DNA of 64,000 nucleotides. Origin: Aptenodytes patagonicus (Eukaryota > Chordata > Aves > Sphenisciformes > Spheniscidae). The notes under the pieces are model-generated. The model did not search any database and was not told where the DNA came from. It was given only the letters and a program-made list of their open reading frames with translations. This document shows, in pieces, positions 12,001 to 27,000 of the stretch. Position numbers and translations under genes: made by a program. The DNA is taken from positions 13,328,951 to 13,392,950 of the forward strand of contig NC_134949.1 in the NCBI RefSeq assembly GCF_965638725.1, read 5' to 3'. Each line of letters starts with the position of its first letter. Within the stretch, counting starts at the first letter, position 1.

Positions 12001-15000
12001 TGGCACGGATTCTGTCCGTCAGCCGGGAAACATGCTCGTAGAGAAAATCTGTCTCCAGCAACTTCTCCTCCTTCTGCACCAGCTCTACCTCTAACTGCAG
12101 CAAGAAGGAGTATACAGGGTGTAGGTAAACGACAGGGGAAGGTGCAACACAAGGTGTTGCTGTGATTGCTTTGAGAGCTGCTGAAATAATAACCAGTGAA
12201 CAGCCATAAATAATCACTTCAACATCAGTTTTCTCAAAATTTTCACCCTCTCTGCCAAGTATCAGGCCAAAGTTTGTTCAGTTGGTTGCTGTCAGTCGTA
12301 CGGTTCTTCCGTATCAGACCGGGCCCTTTTGGGGGGCAGGGGGTTACACCAACATTATTACTGCCTTGCTGTGATTTTCTTGACAGCAATGGCGTTTTTT
12401 TCTAGTGATTTTTTTTTTCTTAATCTTCTAGTTCCTTGAGTCATGCCATAATAAGGTTTCAGCTCTTGCTTTCAATACCTCTTCCCTCCTGCTGCTAAAA
12501 AAAAAAAAAAGAAAGTATGGGCTCCAAAGACTAAAAAAGAGAGTACTGTGCAACTAAAAGGACTTTAAAATCATAAGGAGATTGAAAGAGAACATTTAAA
12601 CTTCTCTCACGACTCCAAGAAACCCGGCTTTTTAATGTGCGGGTTGGTAATAGGGGGCTGTATTGTAGCCTGCTTGGCTAGGCAGAGTTCCCTTTTGTCA
12701 AGGAATATGGGACAGTAGAGCAAAAAGCTCAAGTAATTCAAGCAGAAGTGTTCATGGTAAATCCTTACAAACTGGATTTCAAAAGGAGGACTTAGGTGTG
12801 TATTGCTCCGAGCTCGCCAGTACCCTAATACCTTCACAGTCCTGTGTGAATCCTGCCCAAACATTAAATACAGCGGGAGGGAGTTTTGTGCCCCTATAAA
12901 TGGGACAGACAAAAATATCATGGTTGCTCATTCCATTCCTTTACCTTCCCCACATATGCCATACAGGAGGTGCCCTGAAATTGGCTTTTATATTGGACCT
13001 CATGCTTCATTTTGAAGCCTCCTCTGGCAGTCACTGGCAGTGCTGCAGTCAGGCGTGCAGCTGCTTGGCTGCCTCTTCCATGAAGATCTGTTCTGTGGCT
13101 CCCTGTTCAGCACGGAAACAAAGCAGCAAAGCCAAAGCCTGAGAAGGATGTTTGCTTGATCCTATGTCACGTATGCAGACTTTGTTAAGAGGGTCGTGGG
13201 ACTGCCTCCAGCTCACAGCCTGAGCATTGTGGTGGAACAGCTAATAGCCGGTTGCAGAAGAATGACAAGTTCGTTCATTAGCGGTTTATTATTTTGCATT
13301 TCTTTCCCTCCGCTGCCTTTTCTGTGCCTTCCCGTAGTGAAGCAGGAGGGTCTGCATTGAAGTGCCAGCGATGCGAATGGACCAGCTAGCAGAGGATGCT
13401 GCGGAGCCAGGTGTACCGCACAGAGCCCGTGTTTTGCTCCTGCTCTCCAGGCTTTGCTGGAAGAAGTCAAAATGTCCCACATGCGGTTGTCCTGGAAAGC
13501 AGACACTGGGCTGGAGTTCCCAGTAGCCAATCATAATTATTTTAATTCCTTTTACAGAAAGTTTATTTTAAAAATAAAAGATACCATTTGCTTTTTCTAA
13601 AAGAGGTCAATCATAGTGTGAGAGCTTGTGACGTGAGGTGATGTTACCTGCTCAATCTTTTTTAGCAGCTCAGGTGGAGATGGGTCCTTCCCTCCCACGT
13701 CTCGCTTTCTACTCTCATTCGTGGGGTCAGCAAAGATTTCCTCCATCCATTTAATCCTGTCCTTGCACTGGGAATGCTAGCAAACAAAAAGCCACCATGG
13801 TTATTTTTTCAGACAAGAAGCCAAAGGCCCCGTTATTACTACATGACCAGAGATGGAAGGTCTCAGTGTGTCTGATTTACGCCAGGAGAACTGCACTAAA
13901 GCGGCTGGGGTGGCTGCACTGCCAACTCCTGGGCTTGGAAGCAAGACTCCAGCCTTGCTGGGAGACGTTTGGGATGCTCGGGCGGTGTAGGACTAAACAA
14001 AACGATACTGGTCAAAGGCTGGGAAACATTTCTGTACGAAACCAGAGGTGGATGTCTGTCATTCTCCTGTCCTATTGCTAATGAATGGGAATTTGAAAAA
14101 ACAGTAGATGGTGTCACAGAAAGTCATCCCTATAATGCACAAATACAAATCAGCTTCATCTTATTAGTGGTTTAACTGTCTTGAATGCTTGTTCCCTTGA
14201 CTCCTTCTCCACGTGCAACACAACCACCTGAAATTGTGTATATATAATGCTGCCACATGGAAGAGGCTTTTTCTCTGAGCCACCAGGTACCACGACAAGA
14301 GCCCTGGAGCGGAGGATGATTTTCATCACGTTTGGTAAGTCAGAAAAAGGCTGTCCTAGGGGCTGATACCCTCTTCAGCGTCTGCTGGTGGGCTGGATGA
14401 AAAGCCTCAGATGGTTCGTACCAAATCATGTCCTTTGGGCCATAACGGGGTGGGCTCAGGGCCACCCTCCACAGCTGCTGTTAGCCAGCGGGGGGGATGG
14501 AGCACAGCCGCTGGGGCTGGGCAGCGAGCTGAGACCCGCCACAGCTACGGCTCCATCCTGAGGAGGGAGAGGAGCACCGGGAAGGGTGGGAGCCCCTACT
14601 GGCGCCTGATTCCTTCCCCCCTCCCCAGGTCTCTGCAGCCCGGCTGAGCTGGCACCTCCAGTGGTGGAGGCGGCTGCGTGGGGGCAGTGGTGGGTGCCTG
14701 GGGCTCCTCTGGGACTCAGCAGCAGCACGTCCCTGCCTAACTCACCCCCCGAGTTTGATCCCGCAGACTTAGTGCTAACAGACAAGGTTTCCTTGTGCTG
14801 GGGGGAGAGGGTTAATGCAAAGGATTATGAGCCATTTTTAATTTTTTTTTTAAGGAGACAAGAGTGTGACAGTTGCAGGATGGAAGCAAACCCTGCTGTC
14901 TGCCAGAAATTGAGTCCCACCTCCTGCTTTGTCCTCAGGCTACTTTTTTTATCCTCAGGAATACACCAAACGTTTGAGGTGGGAGGTCTTCCTTTATTTC

Positions 15001-18000
15001 CTACAATCTTCTGTTTGACCCAGAGGGTCCATTTAGGGATGTAGGAAGGATGCAAGTGCCTGACAGTTTGCTTGCAAGGTAAATCTGAAAGTCCTTCTTC
15101 CCGCTGGTTAGCACTAAAGGTCTCATCCCTATAGGCATCTAAGTTTCCTACGTTCTGTGCATGTGTCCTGAAGTGACTCAGTGGTGACACGGAGCAATGT
15201 GGTACTCTGGGGACCTATAGAGGCAGGTGTTCCCTGACCCTTCCGATGTGAGACCTTCCCATGCAATAACGCTTCCCAGAATACACTAGATGGACACCCA
15301 TGCTTTGCATAAATACTCACTGAAGGAGTGACCGGGACCATTTCTTCATGCTTGGACTTGCAAGACTGACAGTGGTGGGGTTTTGTGCTTTGTTATGCAC
15401 CTGGCCATCCATCAGCACATAGTCACTCCAACCTTCATCTATTAGCACTGACATGACATAACCCGAGTAAGTTGCTATAAATGCTAACCATCAATTGCAG
15501 GTGATGCTATCATTAAGGAAGTAAGTGGTCACTGGCTCTTAAAGTTATGAACAGCCAGCAAAAAGACAAAGTAAATATTTAGATGTTGCTACAGGGATGG
15601 GGTTTGTTCACTGGAAGTTAACAAGTCATGTTTAACTGGAAAAGAGAAAACTGACAGATCTTCTCAGGTGATAATGGAACATTACCAGAACACTTGTCTT
15701 AAATACTTCTTTTTCTGGTGAAAAAGCATCATGCAGCTCTTTCTTTCACACTTTGGCTGAGAACAGGCAAAGTAAAAACCCTAAATAACTGTAATGAACA
15801 ATTTCCTTGTCAAATCATGATTCGGTTTAAAATGAATGCCATTCAGTGTGTAACTAGTTTCAGGGGTGCTGAGAGCTTTATTTATTTTAATTATAAACAA
15901 CAAAAACTCAAGCCAAATAATACACAGAGCGGAAGAACGTAAGAGCAGGACCAGCACAAACAACAGGATGCAGCTATGCTTCCAGTAATGTTTCATAATC
16001 TGGGGCCAAATATTTTAACCACTAACTCAGGTGAAAATGCCTTGTTGGAGGCAGTGGTACCTTAATGAGATTAGGGACAGCTCACCAAGTAAAATTTTGC
16101 AGGACTGAATTGTTACTTTAGAGAAGAAGGACTTGCAGAAAAAACACTGTCCAAACCCGAAAAAAAAATCCATTAAAAGTTTCATGTTAAATACTATAGG
16201 CATCTTTATTTTCTCCTAATTTGCAGTGTTTATCTGCGTTCTAAGAGATTCTAAGTCTTAAAGCCAAAAAAGACCCTTCTTTCTTGGAGTGGATTTGATA
16301 CAGGGGATAGGAGGAGGCTCTGCAAGAGAGGCTGTTCTACGTTTGATTGTAAACAGTCAGGAGGAAGTGTTGAAGGACGAACAGCCGAGAGGGAACACAT
16401 GCCTAGATAAAGGGACCAGTCTGAAGAAGTGGAGGTCTGCTGCTTATTTTACAAATTTCAGAGAAGGTAGGTGAGGTACGTAGAGCACTAGAAAAAGGTA
16501 AATATCATACCTATTTTTAAAAAGGGGGGGGGAAGGAGCTATGGAACTATAGATAACTTATCTTCACTTCCCAAAGAATAAATCTGGAACAAATGATTAA
16601 GCTTTCTTTGTAGGTAGCTAGAAAAGAAAAAGGGTATGAATAACAGCCAACACCGGTGTGTTGAGTGATGGCAAGCTAGCCCAATTTCCTACTATGATAA
16701 TTTAACATTTGTGCGGTTGACAAATAGTAGGTATCATACATATTGATTTTTACATGGCTTTGCTATTGTTTCATATGACATTCTCATAAACAAGCTAAGG
16801 AAACAGAGTCTTCACAAAAATATAAGGTAAGTACTACATCAGTAGAATGAGGTTAAGCTCAGAGAGACTGCAAATACTTTTTGGAGGAGAAGATTCAAGT
16901 TCAAAATTACCTTGATCTGAAAAAAGGTCTGAACAAAAGAGGTAATATTAAATAACAAATGCAAGGTGCTACATGTAGGCAGGAAAAATTACCTGTACAA
17001 ATACAGAATAAAGGTCAACTGATTAGATACCCTTTCTCTAAAAAAGGGTCTGGTTGTTACATACATTTGCATGAAGATGAATCAATATGTCATGTTGCAA
17101 GAAAGGCTACCATCGTACGGGGACACATAAGCAGGAATGTAACCTGCAAGAAGCCTGAAAGAATCCTTTCACTCTCAGCCAGTGATATTAGGCACTGCAC
17201 CTTGAGAAAAATAAAGACCAAGTTGCCAAAAATAAAAGAAATGCAAAAAAAGAATGATCTAAGAAAAATCTGTAAGGGCTGAATGAAGGAACAGGGTTGT
17301 GTAGCCTAGCAAAAGGATGGGAGAGGAACATGATTCACTGTCTTCCAGTAACATGAAATGTTGTTGCAGGGAGCAAGAGAATGATCTGTTTGTCATGTCC
17401 CTGGTGGACAGAATACCAATCAATAGGCTTACGCTGCAGCAAGAAATATCCAGGCTAACGGTTAAGAAGAACCTTTCCACTGTTAAGGAAGCACTGGGAT
17501 AGCTCGCTGGGGAAACTGGAGTTTCCCAGTGGCGGTTTGAAAGCACAGCTTAGCCCGCTCAGGAATGACAGGCAGTCCTATGCCGGAGTAGGAGCAGGAC
17601 TGCCTGGATAAACTCTTTACCTCTCTACTAGCCCCATTTTTCTATGACTGTGATGATGTAGTCTGGAGACTTTATTGGGGTTATATTAAAAGCTGGATAA
17701 ATGTTGATGCCAAATGCCTCAATGAAACTGTCGGTCCCTGTTACGTTAGTTGAACTCTGAGGCATGAAAGTCTTGACATCTACAGCGTCTTGACAGCTCA
17801 GCAGGTCTACATGTTGGACTAATTAATGATTAATGCGAAGTATTTCTCATTGATGCATGAAGGCAGATTAGTTTTCACGGGTCATTTCAGTCAGCGGAAC
17901 AGTCCCTTGATGTGCAGTCCCAATTAAAAGTTACATAGTTTTATGCCCAGGGAAAACCACCTCTCTTAGGTATTTTTTGTGTCAGATAAAGGAAGTACAG

Positions 18001-21000
18001 GAGTATAGGAGACCCAGGTGAAATTTTTGTTCTTCCTGAATTGGCACAGAGCCCTGACCTGTGCTTTTCCTCTTCCCAATGGCTACCACAGCCACCGAGA
18101 TACAGGGTCAGTTTCTGGAGCCTATTGAATACAATGTACTCATTCATCCATCTATTCCAAGAGTATATCTCTAACAGAAATGGATATCCCATCTCAGAAC
18201 AGCTGATTTGGTGATGATTAAAGCATCTGTTGAGAATATGCGAGACTTACGTTCAAACAGTGTCTCTAAAAAAGTCAAAAGATCTCAGTCAAATGCAAAC
18301 AAACAACAAATACTGAAACTTTTTCTATTTTGTGAGACTGGATCTTGTTTTCCTTTCAGATTTCTCTCTATATATTTCAAGTATAACCAATGACGGATAT
18401 CTGTTGTTGGAAAATCAGTCAGCATTCAATACTAGAAAGTTTAATTCACCTGTGGAGGGAGAAAATGGAAAAAAGTTCTGGGGTAATGGGAAGGTTGGGA
18501 AATGCAGGAGAGGAGGAAAATAGTACAGGTAAGAATAAGATGACAAAGTCTGAAAAATACCCAAGACTTAAGGAGACAGGAAGGGTAGGAAAAAGGGAAG
18601 AATAAAATTTAAGAGGTCTGGGTACAGGATTCAGCCTGCCTAATTCAAGTGGTCTAAACTGTATTTCAAATGTAGGAGCCTTTTGAAGCATCCTTCTCAC
18701 ATGATTCAAATCGATAGGGAGAGGTAGGTGCCTTGAGGATAAAGACCTCCAAGAGGAATATTGTGCTCCCTAAGTAGGGTTATCAGCATCTCCCTCTGGA
18801 GGCAAAGGCACCCAACTCTTTCCACCCAACAAGAGACCTTGTTCACTTACCTGAATAATTTGTTCTGTGGGCTCCTAACACAAAGTTAAGGTTAGGCACG
18901 CTGGCTCCTATACAAGGTCGCAACAGAATGAAGAAATAAAAACTAAGAGGAGAACTCAGAAACGAGATTTACGGTCTCCATTATAGGAGGTCTAAGGGCC
19001 TCTGACAGAAATCAGGGTTTCAGTGTCCTGTGGTGCACTGATCCTCTCTCTGAACGTTTATAATTATCTAAATTGAAAGATAGACAAATGGTAGTTGAAA
19101 GGGAGCTCCCGTTACCACCTCTTCAGATTTCAGCTTGGTGTCAGAGGTTGGTTTCATAGACAACACAAGTGATTTAGATCTGTATTCACCACATCAAGTC
19201 AAAGGCTTGTGCGAATGATCATTACCGTAAGATCCTTTGCACATCATAACTGAACAGATGCCGAGTCAGATTTCAACATGGGGCCAAATCTGTAATGGGT
19301 ACAGGAATTAGCATTCTGAATTTGGCACCAACACCAGAATTCAGACTCAGGCTTATGGCTTTTATTTAAATCATGGAGATAAAACCAAACAATTTGAAAC
19401 TGTTTCTCACTAGACATAATGGCTATTGGTGGTGGGAGGAAGAGTATTAATGCTAGAATGGTTGAGCATAAGGAGATGGCTGGGTTAATGGCCAGTTTGA
19501 ACTACGTAACATTCAGTACCCACAGTATCTAGTTACATTTTAAAGGCTGGTAACTGGTTATTTGCCATTGTTCCCTGGAAAATCTCTGACTTGGGAACAT
19601 CTATTAAGACTACTCCATCTGTAATATCGCACCACTCTGTATTTCCCTACTTTTTATGTCAATATTGCAAAAAGATTTAAAGCACCTGTAACAATAGCCT
19701 CCCTTTAATGGTGACTTCAGGTTTCACATGAACCATCATAACAAAGGAGAAAGTTTTAGGAATGCAGAACAGAAAAATCAAAGTTTCATGATTGACTGTC
19801 AGTTCACAAAAATCATCTGCATTTTGTTACTGTATTTGACTCAGCGACTCTCAGTCTCATTCTAAATCTTACCTGAAAACATCTCTTTTTTTTTTTTTTC
19901 TTCAGTCTATCATCTTTTTTTCATACTCCCTTCATTCATCGTTTAAATATGTAACGGCACTGTAAAGTTCTTCGGGGTACAATTTGCATAAGGTATTGTA
20001 CAACATTTTATTCTTTTAGCAGAGCATACAATTTCTTTAAAAGACCAGAAGTAACAGAAAAGTGCAAGCACTATTTAACAGTGAGTCGCAGCTCCCATCG
20101 ACGCAATTACAAATGGCAATAGTACACCCTAATTTATGATTTTGTGCAGACACTAACAGAATATGTATGGAAAAAATTACCATCTGGGGATAAGGTCAAA
20201 AGTAAATGAGCCATTTCAGAAAGCAAGGAAAGAATGTCCCAAACAATGATGAACACTGCAGTATGTTAGTTGTTTAATGTCATGTTGTAACTAGAACTAA
20301 AACTTACACTGTTTTTGTGTAGAAGAAAATATATGTGGATTCTATCATTGTAGGCAGCAGAGTTTCCAGAGTAGGCTCAGGGTCAAGTGTGAATTGAGTT
20401 ATTATTTTAGAAATTTGAAGAGCTAAGTATATCTCCCGCTCCTCCAGCTACCCCCATCAATACAGTTTTAACAAATTTTATCTACACTCCCATTTTTTCC
20501 CCATGACTCTCATTCTCCAGCTTAGTCATACTGACATTTCAGGCTGTGGGGAGGGTTAGCTGAGATTCCATACCCAGGAAGCATTTGGCATGTGCATAAC
20601 AAAATGTATCAGCCAGTTACACAAAAGCATAGAAACTCACACATCTGAAGTTACAAACATGCATCAGTGCTTTGCTAGACAGGTGTATTACTGAACTTTC
20701 TGTTTCAATAAGCCTTGTACATCAAGACATTTTTTTGGTCTATGAAATTACCCTAAGTTTTAAAATACAGAAAAATACAAACCAAAAAAAGGCTTTCTTT
20801 CCCACCAACCTGTATCTGAAGTACCACCAGATGTGCATCCAGGGCATTCTTCACCGGGAGTGCTTTGAACCACAATTTAATCTGTCTCTTTTTCTCAGCT
20901 ACCTTCAGCTTCAGAAATCTGATCTTTTCATCCATAACTTGCATCTCAATATCTCCATTTCTACATAACATCTCTTGCAAGTTTATTTTTTCATATAAAA

Positions 21001-24000
21001 TGCATAGTTCTTCTTCTCGATTTCTGAGCAGAAGACCACTGCAATAAGCCCAAAATGAAAAAGTAAAATTTAAAAAAATTTGACTCATATTCAATGTATT
21101 CCATTCAAGAACATAACCGGCAACCTTGAAAGATAGTAATAATCTGGGAAAATGTACCAAGGATTCACAAATATTATTTTAATATCATGACAACATTTTA
21201 AACAGGTAACAAAATAATTACAATGTGAAAATCAGAGAACAAACAATTGCAAAGGCTGATCTAGTCTCTCATATAATTTTAAAAGCTCTTCTGGCCTTCC
21301 ACAGCATTCTTTTAAAAATGGATTAACATGATCAGGGAGCCTTACATCTTCTGCATTTTTATACCTTATCTGCGCACAAAGCACAAACAGAGCAGGAGGC
21401 TACAAGCTCTCAAGGCGTTCAGTAGCCAATCTGCCATATTTTTTAATACTAGTTCTGAAGAATGAACATCATCTCCAATGGAGAAAAAACATCTGCGTAA
21501 TGCAAAGCAGCCCCGACATTGCAGTGAGGCAGACTGTTTAGTGAAACATTGTAGTGAGGCAGTCTTTTAGTATTCCTAATTTGGAGGGCTCAAAAGTTGA
21601 AAAATATTGTTGATTCATGAATGCCAAAATTAAACCTATATTACATCAAATTTACATGTATACCTCTCATTTTGTTGCTGAATAGCCCTTTCATATTTTT
21701 TGCGTAGCTGCACAATTTCCTCTTCAATGCAGGTGACCGTATTGGCAAGCCTCTCAAGATCCAGACACTGTTGCTTTTTCTTTTCTTTCATCTCATGCAT
21801 GATTTGTACAATTTTGCAATAATCACTTTTGAGACTGTCTGTAATTGCTGCATTATTTGTATTCTTCAGATGTTGTTTCTGCAATTTTCTTTAACATAAC
21901 AGAAAAGTAGGAAAGTTTTTAGTCCTTTCAGTTTGAAAGCAATTTCAGCAACTAAAAGCAGAGCTTAAACTAATTCCTCAAATACACAAAGGATCTTCTA
22001 TGTCACTCTGCTTCACAGAAGCATTACAAGAAGTAGAAAGACACCCTGAGAACAGCTTCTCTCTGCAAGCTCTTTCCAGCTTGAAGAGAACTGGATTATG
22101 GCCCCAAAAAAATGCTATAAACGGAGCACTGCACTACAGCTCTTTTCTTCTCCACTGGGTAGCCCAAGGGGACATAAGAAATAAAGTTCAAGAGCAGAAG
22201 TGTAAACTGTGATGCAAAGTCTTAATGTGTAGAAATCCTGCCCTCCTATTTGAAGAGTGGTATTTAAATAATTTTGTGGTTGCGATTCAAAGGTCTCCAA
22301 GTTTATTGTTTATAAAACAATGTATCACAACGTTCACACAAGAAAGAAAATTATCAGGTTTCCCTGTTTGACAGATGAGAAAAAAAAAATCACAATGAAA
22401 GGTTAGTGACAAGATCACATTATAGACCCATAAAAATGAAGAACAGAACTCATTATTTCCAGCGACCTTGCTGCCACTAGATGATGGTCCCTCACCTAAA
22501 ATACAGCTTCTTGTTGCCACACGGATCATTCATTTGCTCATGACATGGAACTTAGAGTTACTGCATCCGATTGTGGTAAGTATCACTTCTGATCAAGGAT
22601 CACTACTTTATCTACACTGGGGAGATATTCATACAAAAACATACAAAAGAAGTAGTGAAAGGAGAAGCATAGTCTCCTGTTAAAATACAGAACTGCAGAT
22701 GAAATATCCTGCCTCCCCTCGTAGGCTCCATCATTGCATTGCTGAATTACTCTGTATAAAGCGGTGAGCTTCTTTCTGGTTCATTTCCCCCATCTGTGTA
22801 ACACTTTCCAGTTCCACAGGGTATTACTGAATTGAATTAAACTTCTGTAAAGCAAGTTTCAGACTGAAAGCATGACAGTATTGCAGAAATGCAATGTGTT
22901 ATTAAACGTTTTCTGGAAAAACTTTCTCTTCTTTGGACTGATACTCTGTCCTCCAAATTGTGTAGGTTGCAGTTAAGTCAGTGATACTATGATACTAAAG
23001 TCAACTACTGGGATTAAAAATATTTTCCATAGGCAAGAGAATTACTGATAATTCAGTACCTCTTGCTAGTTTTCAATCTAGGTTTGCACAGATCAAAATA
23101 CCTGTTGGATCTTTACTGGAGTAGGGTCATCTACAATAATTAGATATTTCTGCTATCTAGACAATGTATAACCAACCATCTTAGCCTTTTTCCCCGCCTC
23201 CTTTCACTACTAATAGGGAAGGCCTCAAAAATTTTAGCACAAAATGTCAGCTTGTGCATCTTGACAAAATCACTTAAATCACTGAAGTTCCACTTCTTTT
23301 CTAGGTACCTCCAGCATGACTTTGAAATCAAGCTACTCGGAGATTCACAATGTACTTTGAGTGAATGTATCCTGAATGCATTCTTTGGCCTGGTCGTGCA
23401 ATTTTTTGGCACTGAAAAAAAAGGTTTTGGAAAATCAAATTACTTTTAAACTACTGAGTTTGGGCTGTGCTGTTTTGCATACACAGTTAACTATTCAGTA
23501 GCTTCCTACTTTCCCAGTTACCGATTTCAGAGATGTTGTTCTGTCTATATTGCAGAATATCATCACTAGGCTGACAAAAAGATGGCAAAAAGACATCTCC
23601 ACTAAATAATGGTCTAGGAAAAAATAGTCACATGCACCCACTGTCTGCCTCATCCTCTTTGTTGTGACTGTAACCTTTCATTTGACTAGGATCGCCTGGA
23701 AATTGAAACCATGTTTTGTTTATCTGAAATAAACGTTATCCAATAAACTTCAATTTGATTTTGAAGCAAGAAACCCAGTTTGTTCTAATTTAATAATTAG
23801 ACAGCCGCATTACTAGCTAGTGACTCATTTAATAGTACCATGCACCAGTCTATTATGGAATCACATATGTATCGGACCTTTTTGTCTAAGGATAAGCAAG
23901 TGTGAGTACATCAGTGTTGTTCATATTGAGTGAAATAGCATGATAATGCAGATACTAGAGGCTCCAGAACTGTGAAACAAAGGAAATGCAATGACAATTT

Positions 24001-27000
24001 ATCCCTTCAAAGGACAGGAAAGTGAGAGAATAGCCAGACAAACTTCAAAAAAGCTTTGTGCCATGCAGTGATGCTCAAGCTAATTGTGAAGTGTTAGGGT
24101 GAGGAGAAATTGGAGCAGATTATGTACGGGTGTTGCTAAATGTCTTTGAATCAGGTTTTAAAAATCAGGATAATAACTATCAAGGATGATATAGGCATAG
24201 CTGAAGTTGGACTAGATTATCTCTTAAGATTCTTTCTAATCTTACATTTCTATAATTGTGATCTACAGCTTACTTAAAACTCACCTTTCCTTGGTTATAA
24301 CAGTATTCCTTAACTTTTCTATTTCATTTCCTAGCAATTTCACCTGGTTTTTAATTTCACTTGCTTTCTGCTGAGCAGCGTGCACCAAATTTACACATTT
24401 ATTCCTTTCATTTTGGATAACATCATACATTTTAGCAAATCCCTGGAGTCTGAAGAAATGACAAGTGTGAAAGAAATAATTATTATAATTTTATGCATAC
24501 ATTACTTGGATAAAAATTGCTTTAAAAGACATTTTTTAGCTAATGTATTATTATTATTTTCTTACTGTTTTTGGATTTCTCTTTTCCTCTTCTTATACTC
24601 TCTTATTTCAAGATCCTTTCTTTTTATTTCTTTAATAATATTTTGGAGTTGTATCTGAAATTTAAATAGAATTCATGAGCATTTTAGACACATCAAAGAA
24701 ATATCTTCAAAGAAATGATTCAGAACAGCTATTCCTCTTAGACGAGGAAAAGACAGCAAGGCAAGATTATTCTAAGAACTTATTCTAATTATAATGAAAT
24801 GCTTTTACTGTAACAACATTAAAGAACACAGTCTTTCTATGTATATTAAGCTTACAATGACTGTTATTAATGTAGATAATTTGATGCTGCATCTTAAAAC
24901 GCTTGTTCCCTTGTAGCTGGAGTTCTACTGTTTCTATTAATCAGCCTCTCAGTTCCATCACTACCTAATTATTTGGCATACGCGCCACTGAAATTGTACC
25001 TTTTCAAATAAAATTTCTTTTTTATTCTTTTCTGGCTTTTAAGCAATCACTGATGCTTGAGTAGAATTTTGTTACAGCTCTGGACCTTTTGATTTCAGTT
25101 GTGTTCAGTCTTTAATAGCCTGTGTCATTACCCTTCAATGGACAGGCCTTTTCTCGCCTCCCACTGGTATCAGGAGGAGGAGATTGGTATTAAAAAAGCT
25201 GGTGGATGTTGGGTTGCAACTCTGGGCATGTGTGTGCGTTCATTACTTTGTACTGGTTTTTTTTTTTGATCTGTTTATGGACTGATTTTTATTGAAGGTG
25301 CAAAGCCTGACATGTTTGTTTACTCTATTTTTATAGACAGACAAAGATCCTCAAAGTGCTAGAAGGGTAGCTTATATAATTTATTTGAATACAGACATAC
25401 ATTGTGGAAGCATAAAGTTAGTTCCCATATACAAATGCAGTAGTTAGTATGAACTGTGCAACATCACAGCACATATATGATATTATAATGCCAGCAAACT
25501 GCAGGCAGCAAACCCAATGAATAGTCCTAGTTTCTGCGACCGTAGGAAAAGTTTTCTTTCCATCTTTCTTCACATTAATATAACAATTTACACCTGGAAA
25601 TGTGTCAGGAAAATAAAAATTGCTGCCTCTCCTTGGAATGAGTAGCAGTTCCGTTTATCTTTTAATATCCATATATGTGTAAAATAAAACACATAGTTGT
25701 ACTTCCAAGAATCTCAGTTGAGGCTATCTGCTTTTCTGCCTCTTTATTCCATAGGCTTGAAAGAAAATATCCTTTCAAATAACTTGTTTCAATTGTGGCA
25801 TGATATTTTAATACACTATTGCACTGCAGCATAAATTGCCAATAAAACAACACAGTATCGTGAGCTTCCTGTGCTGTGATAGAAGTAAAGTGGGAAATGA
25901 GAGTCCATAAGGCTCTCCTCACTAGTAATTTAATTTCTCCATATACCAGCTTTGACTTTAGAAGAGTCTTCCAATTAAATGAGATAATTTTTTACCTGGG
26001 TTTTCTGCACATCCCTAGATTTCTGTTCCCTCTCTTCAACTTTGAGCCAAGTCAGATGTGCAAGTCTGGATAACTCATCTCTGCATTTTTCCTGCTCTTT
26101 GAAAAGCCGGCCTTCTTCAGCAATACATTCCTCTAACATGTGGCCATCCATACCTGACATCATTTCCTAAAGAAAATTAAATTCAATTCCTTATGCATCG
26201 ATGCATCAGTGTTGGCAAACCCAAAGCTGGAAATACTTTGTGTTTATCTGCAAAGTATATATATATACATACTACATGGATTTTAAAAAAAATAAAATAT
26301 TGCTTTAAAATACCAGCTGAAACAGCACGCACAATCCCTATAATAACATGTCAAAATATTTTATCACCTAGAAGCATTTCTGTTCCTCAGTCTAGTATGT
26401 CTTTCAGCTATTGCCCACTGGGCAGAATGGTTCCTTATGGCCACATAATCTTTAAATAACTTTATTGTCAGGTCTTGACATGTCCATTCTACACAATGGA
26501 AGACACTGAGCTTTCACATTAAGAGACCAAATTTAGATATTTAATGCAGAGCAAAGTATCTAGATGCCTAGAGTTGTTGGAGATTCAGTCAATACAGTCA
26601 GTGAACTCTAAAGAGCTATTTGTTTTACCCAGTGTAGGCTAACTTCTTTAGGAGGAGGTGAATGGATGGCTTCCTAGGCTCCACTGACTGCATGACTAGA
26701 TTGTTACTGTCTATTGTGGCACATTAGATACATATCCCATACATAAGTAGTGACATGTAGATGCCGAATGTGTATGTATTCAAACACAAGTTGAATCCCA
26801 CCTGATAATGCTACCAAATTCAAAGACAGCACAAAAAGAAAATGGATATAAGGGTAAGAAGACAAGGAGGTATGATCTTAAGAAGGTATGTCTGAAATAT
26901 ATTGCTGCTTCTAAAGTCATTTATGTAGTGGCAAGTACTAATACTCTCATAATTGAGACATCTGCATTTCAGCACTATAGATGGCTGTGCTGAGTACAGA

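Larger units (their letters stand above)
9078..13647 (-). other. CCDC146: CCDC146 introns 14-16 (between found exons 14 and 17)
   Basis: Introns 9078-10323, 10573-11956 and 12095-13647. Unique-looking sequence with a few A/T runs; no repeat family, RNA gene or additional exon recognised. Confidence 0.5.
13777..20809 (-). other. CCDC146: CCDC146 long intron with GC-rich patch and old CR1
   Basis: A 7 kb intron. It holds a GC-rich patch at about 14400-14790 and an old CR1 at about 16490-17660, listed separately. The rest is AT-rich with no coding signal I can support. Confidence 0.55.

Noticed and set aside
13213..13534. Overlapping - strand frames of 81 and 105 codons
   Set aside because: No splice-site support, no recognised homology; the CCDC146 exon at 13648-13776 joins 11957-12094 directly.
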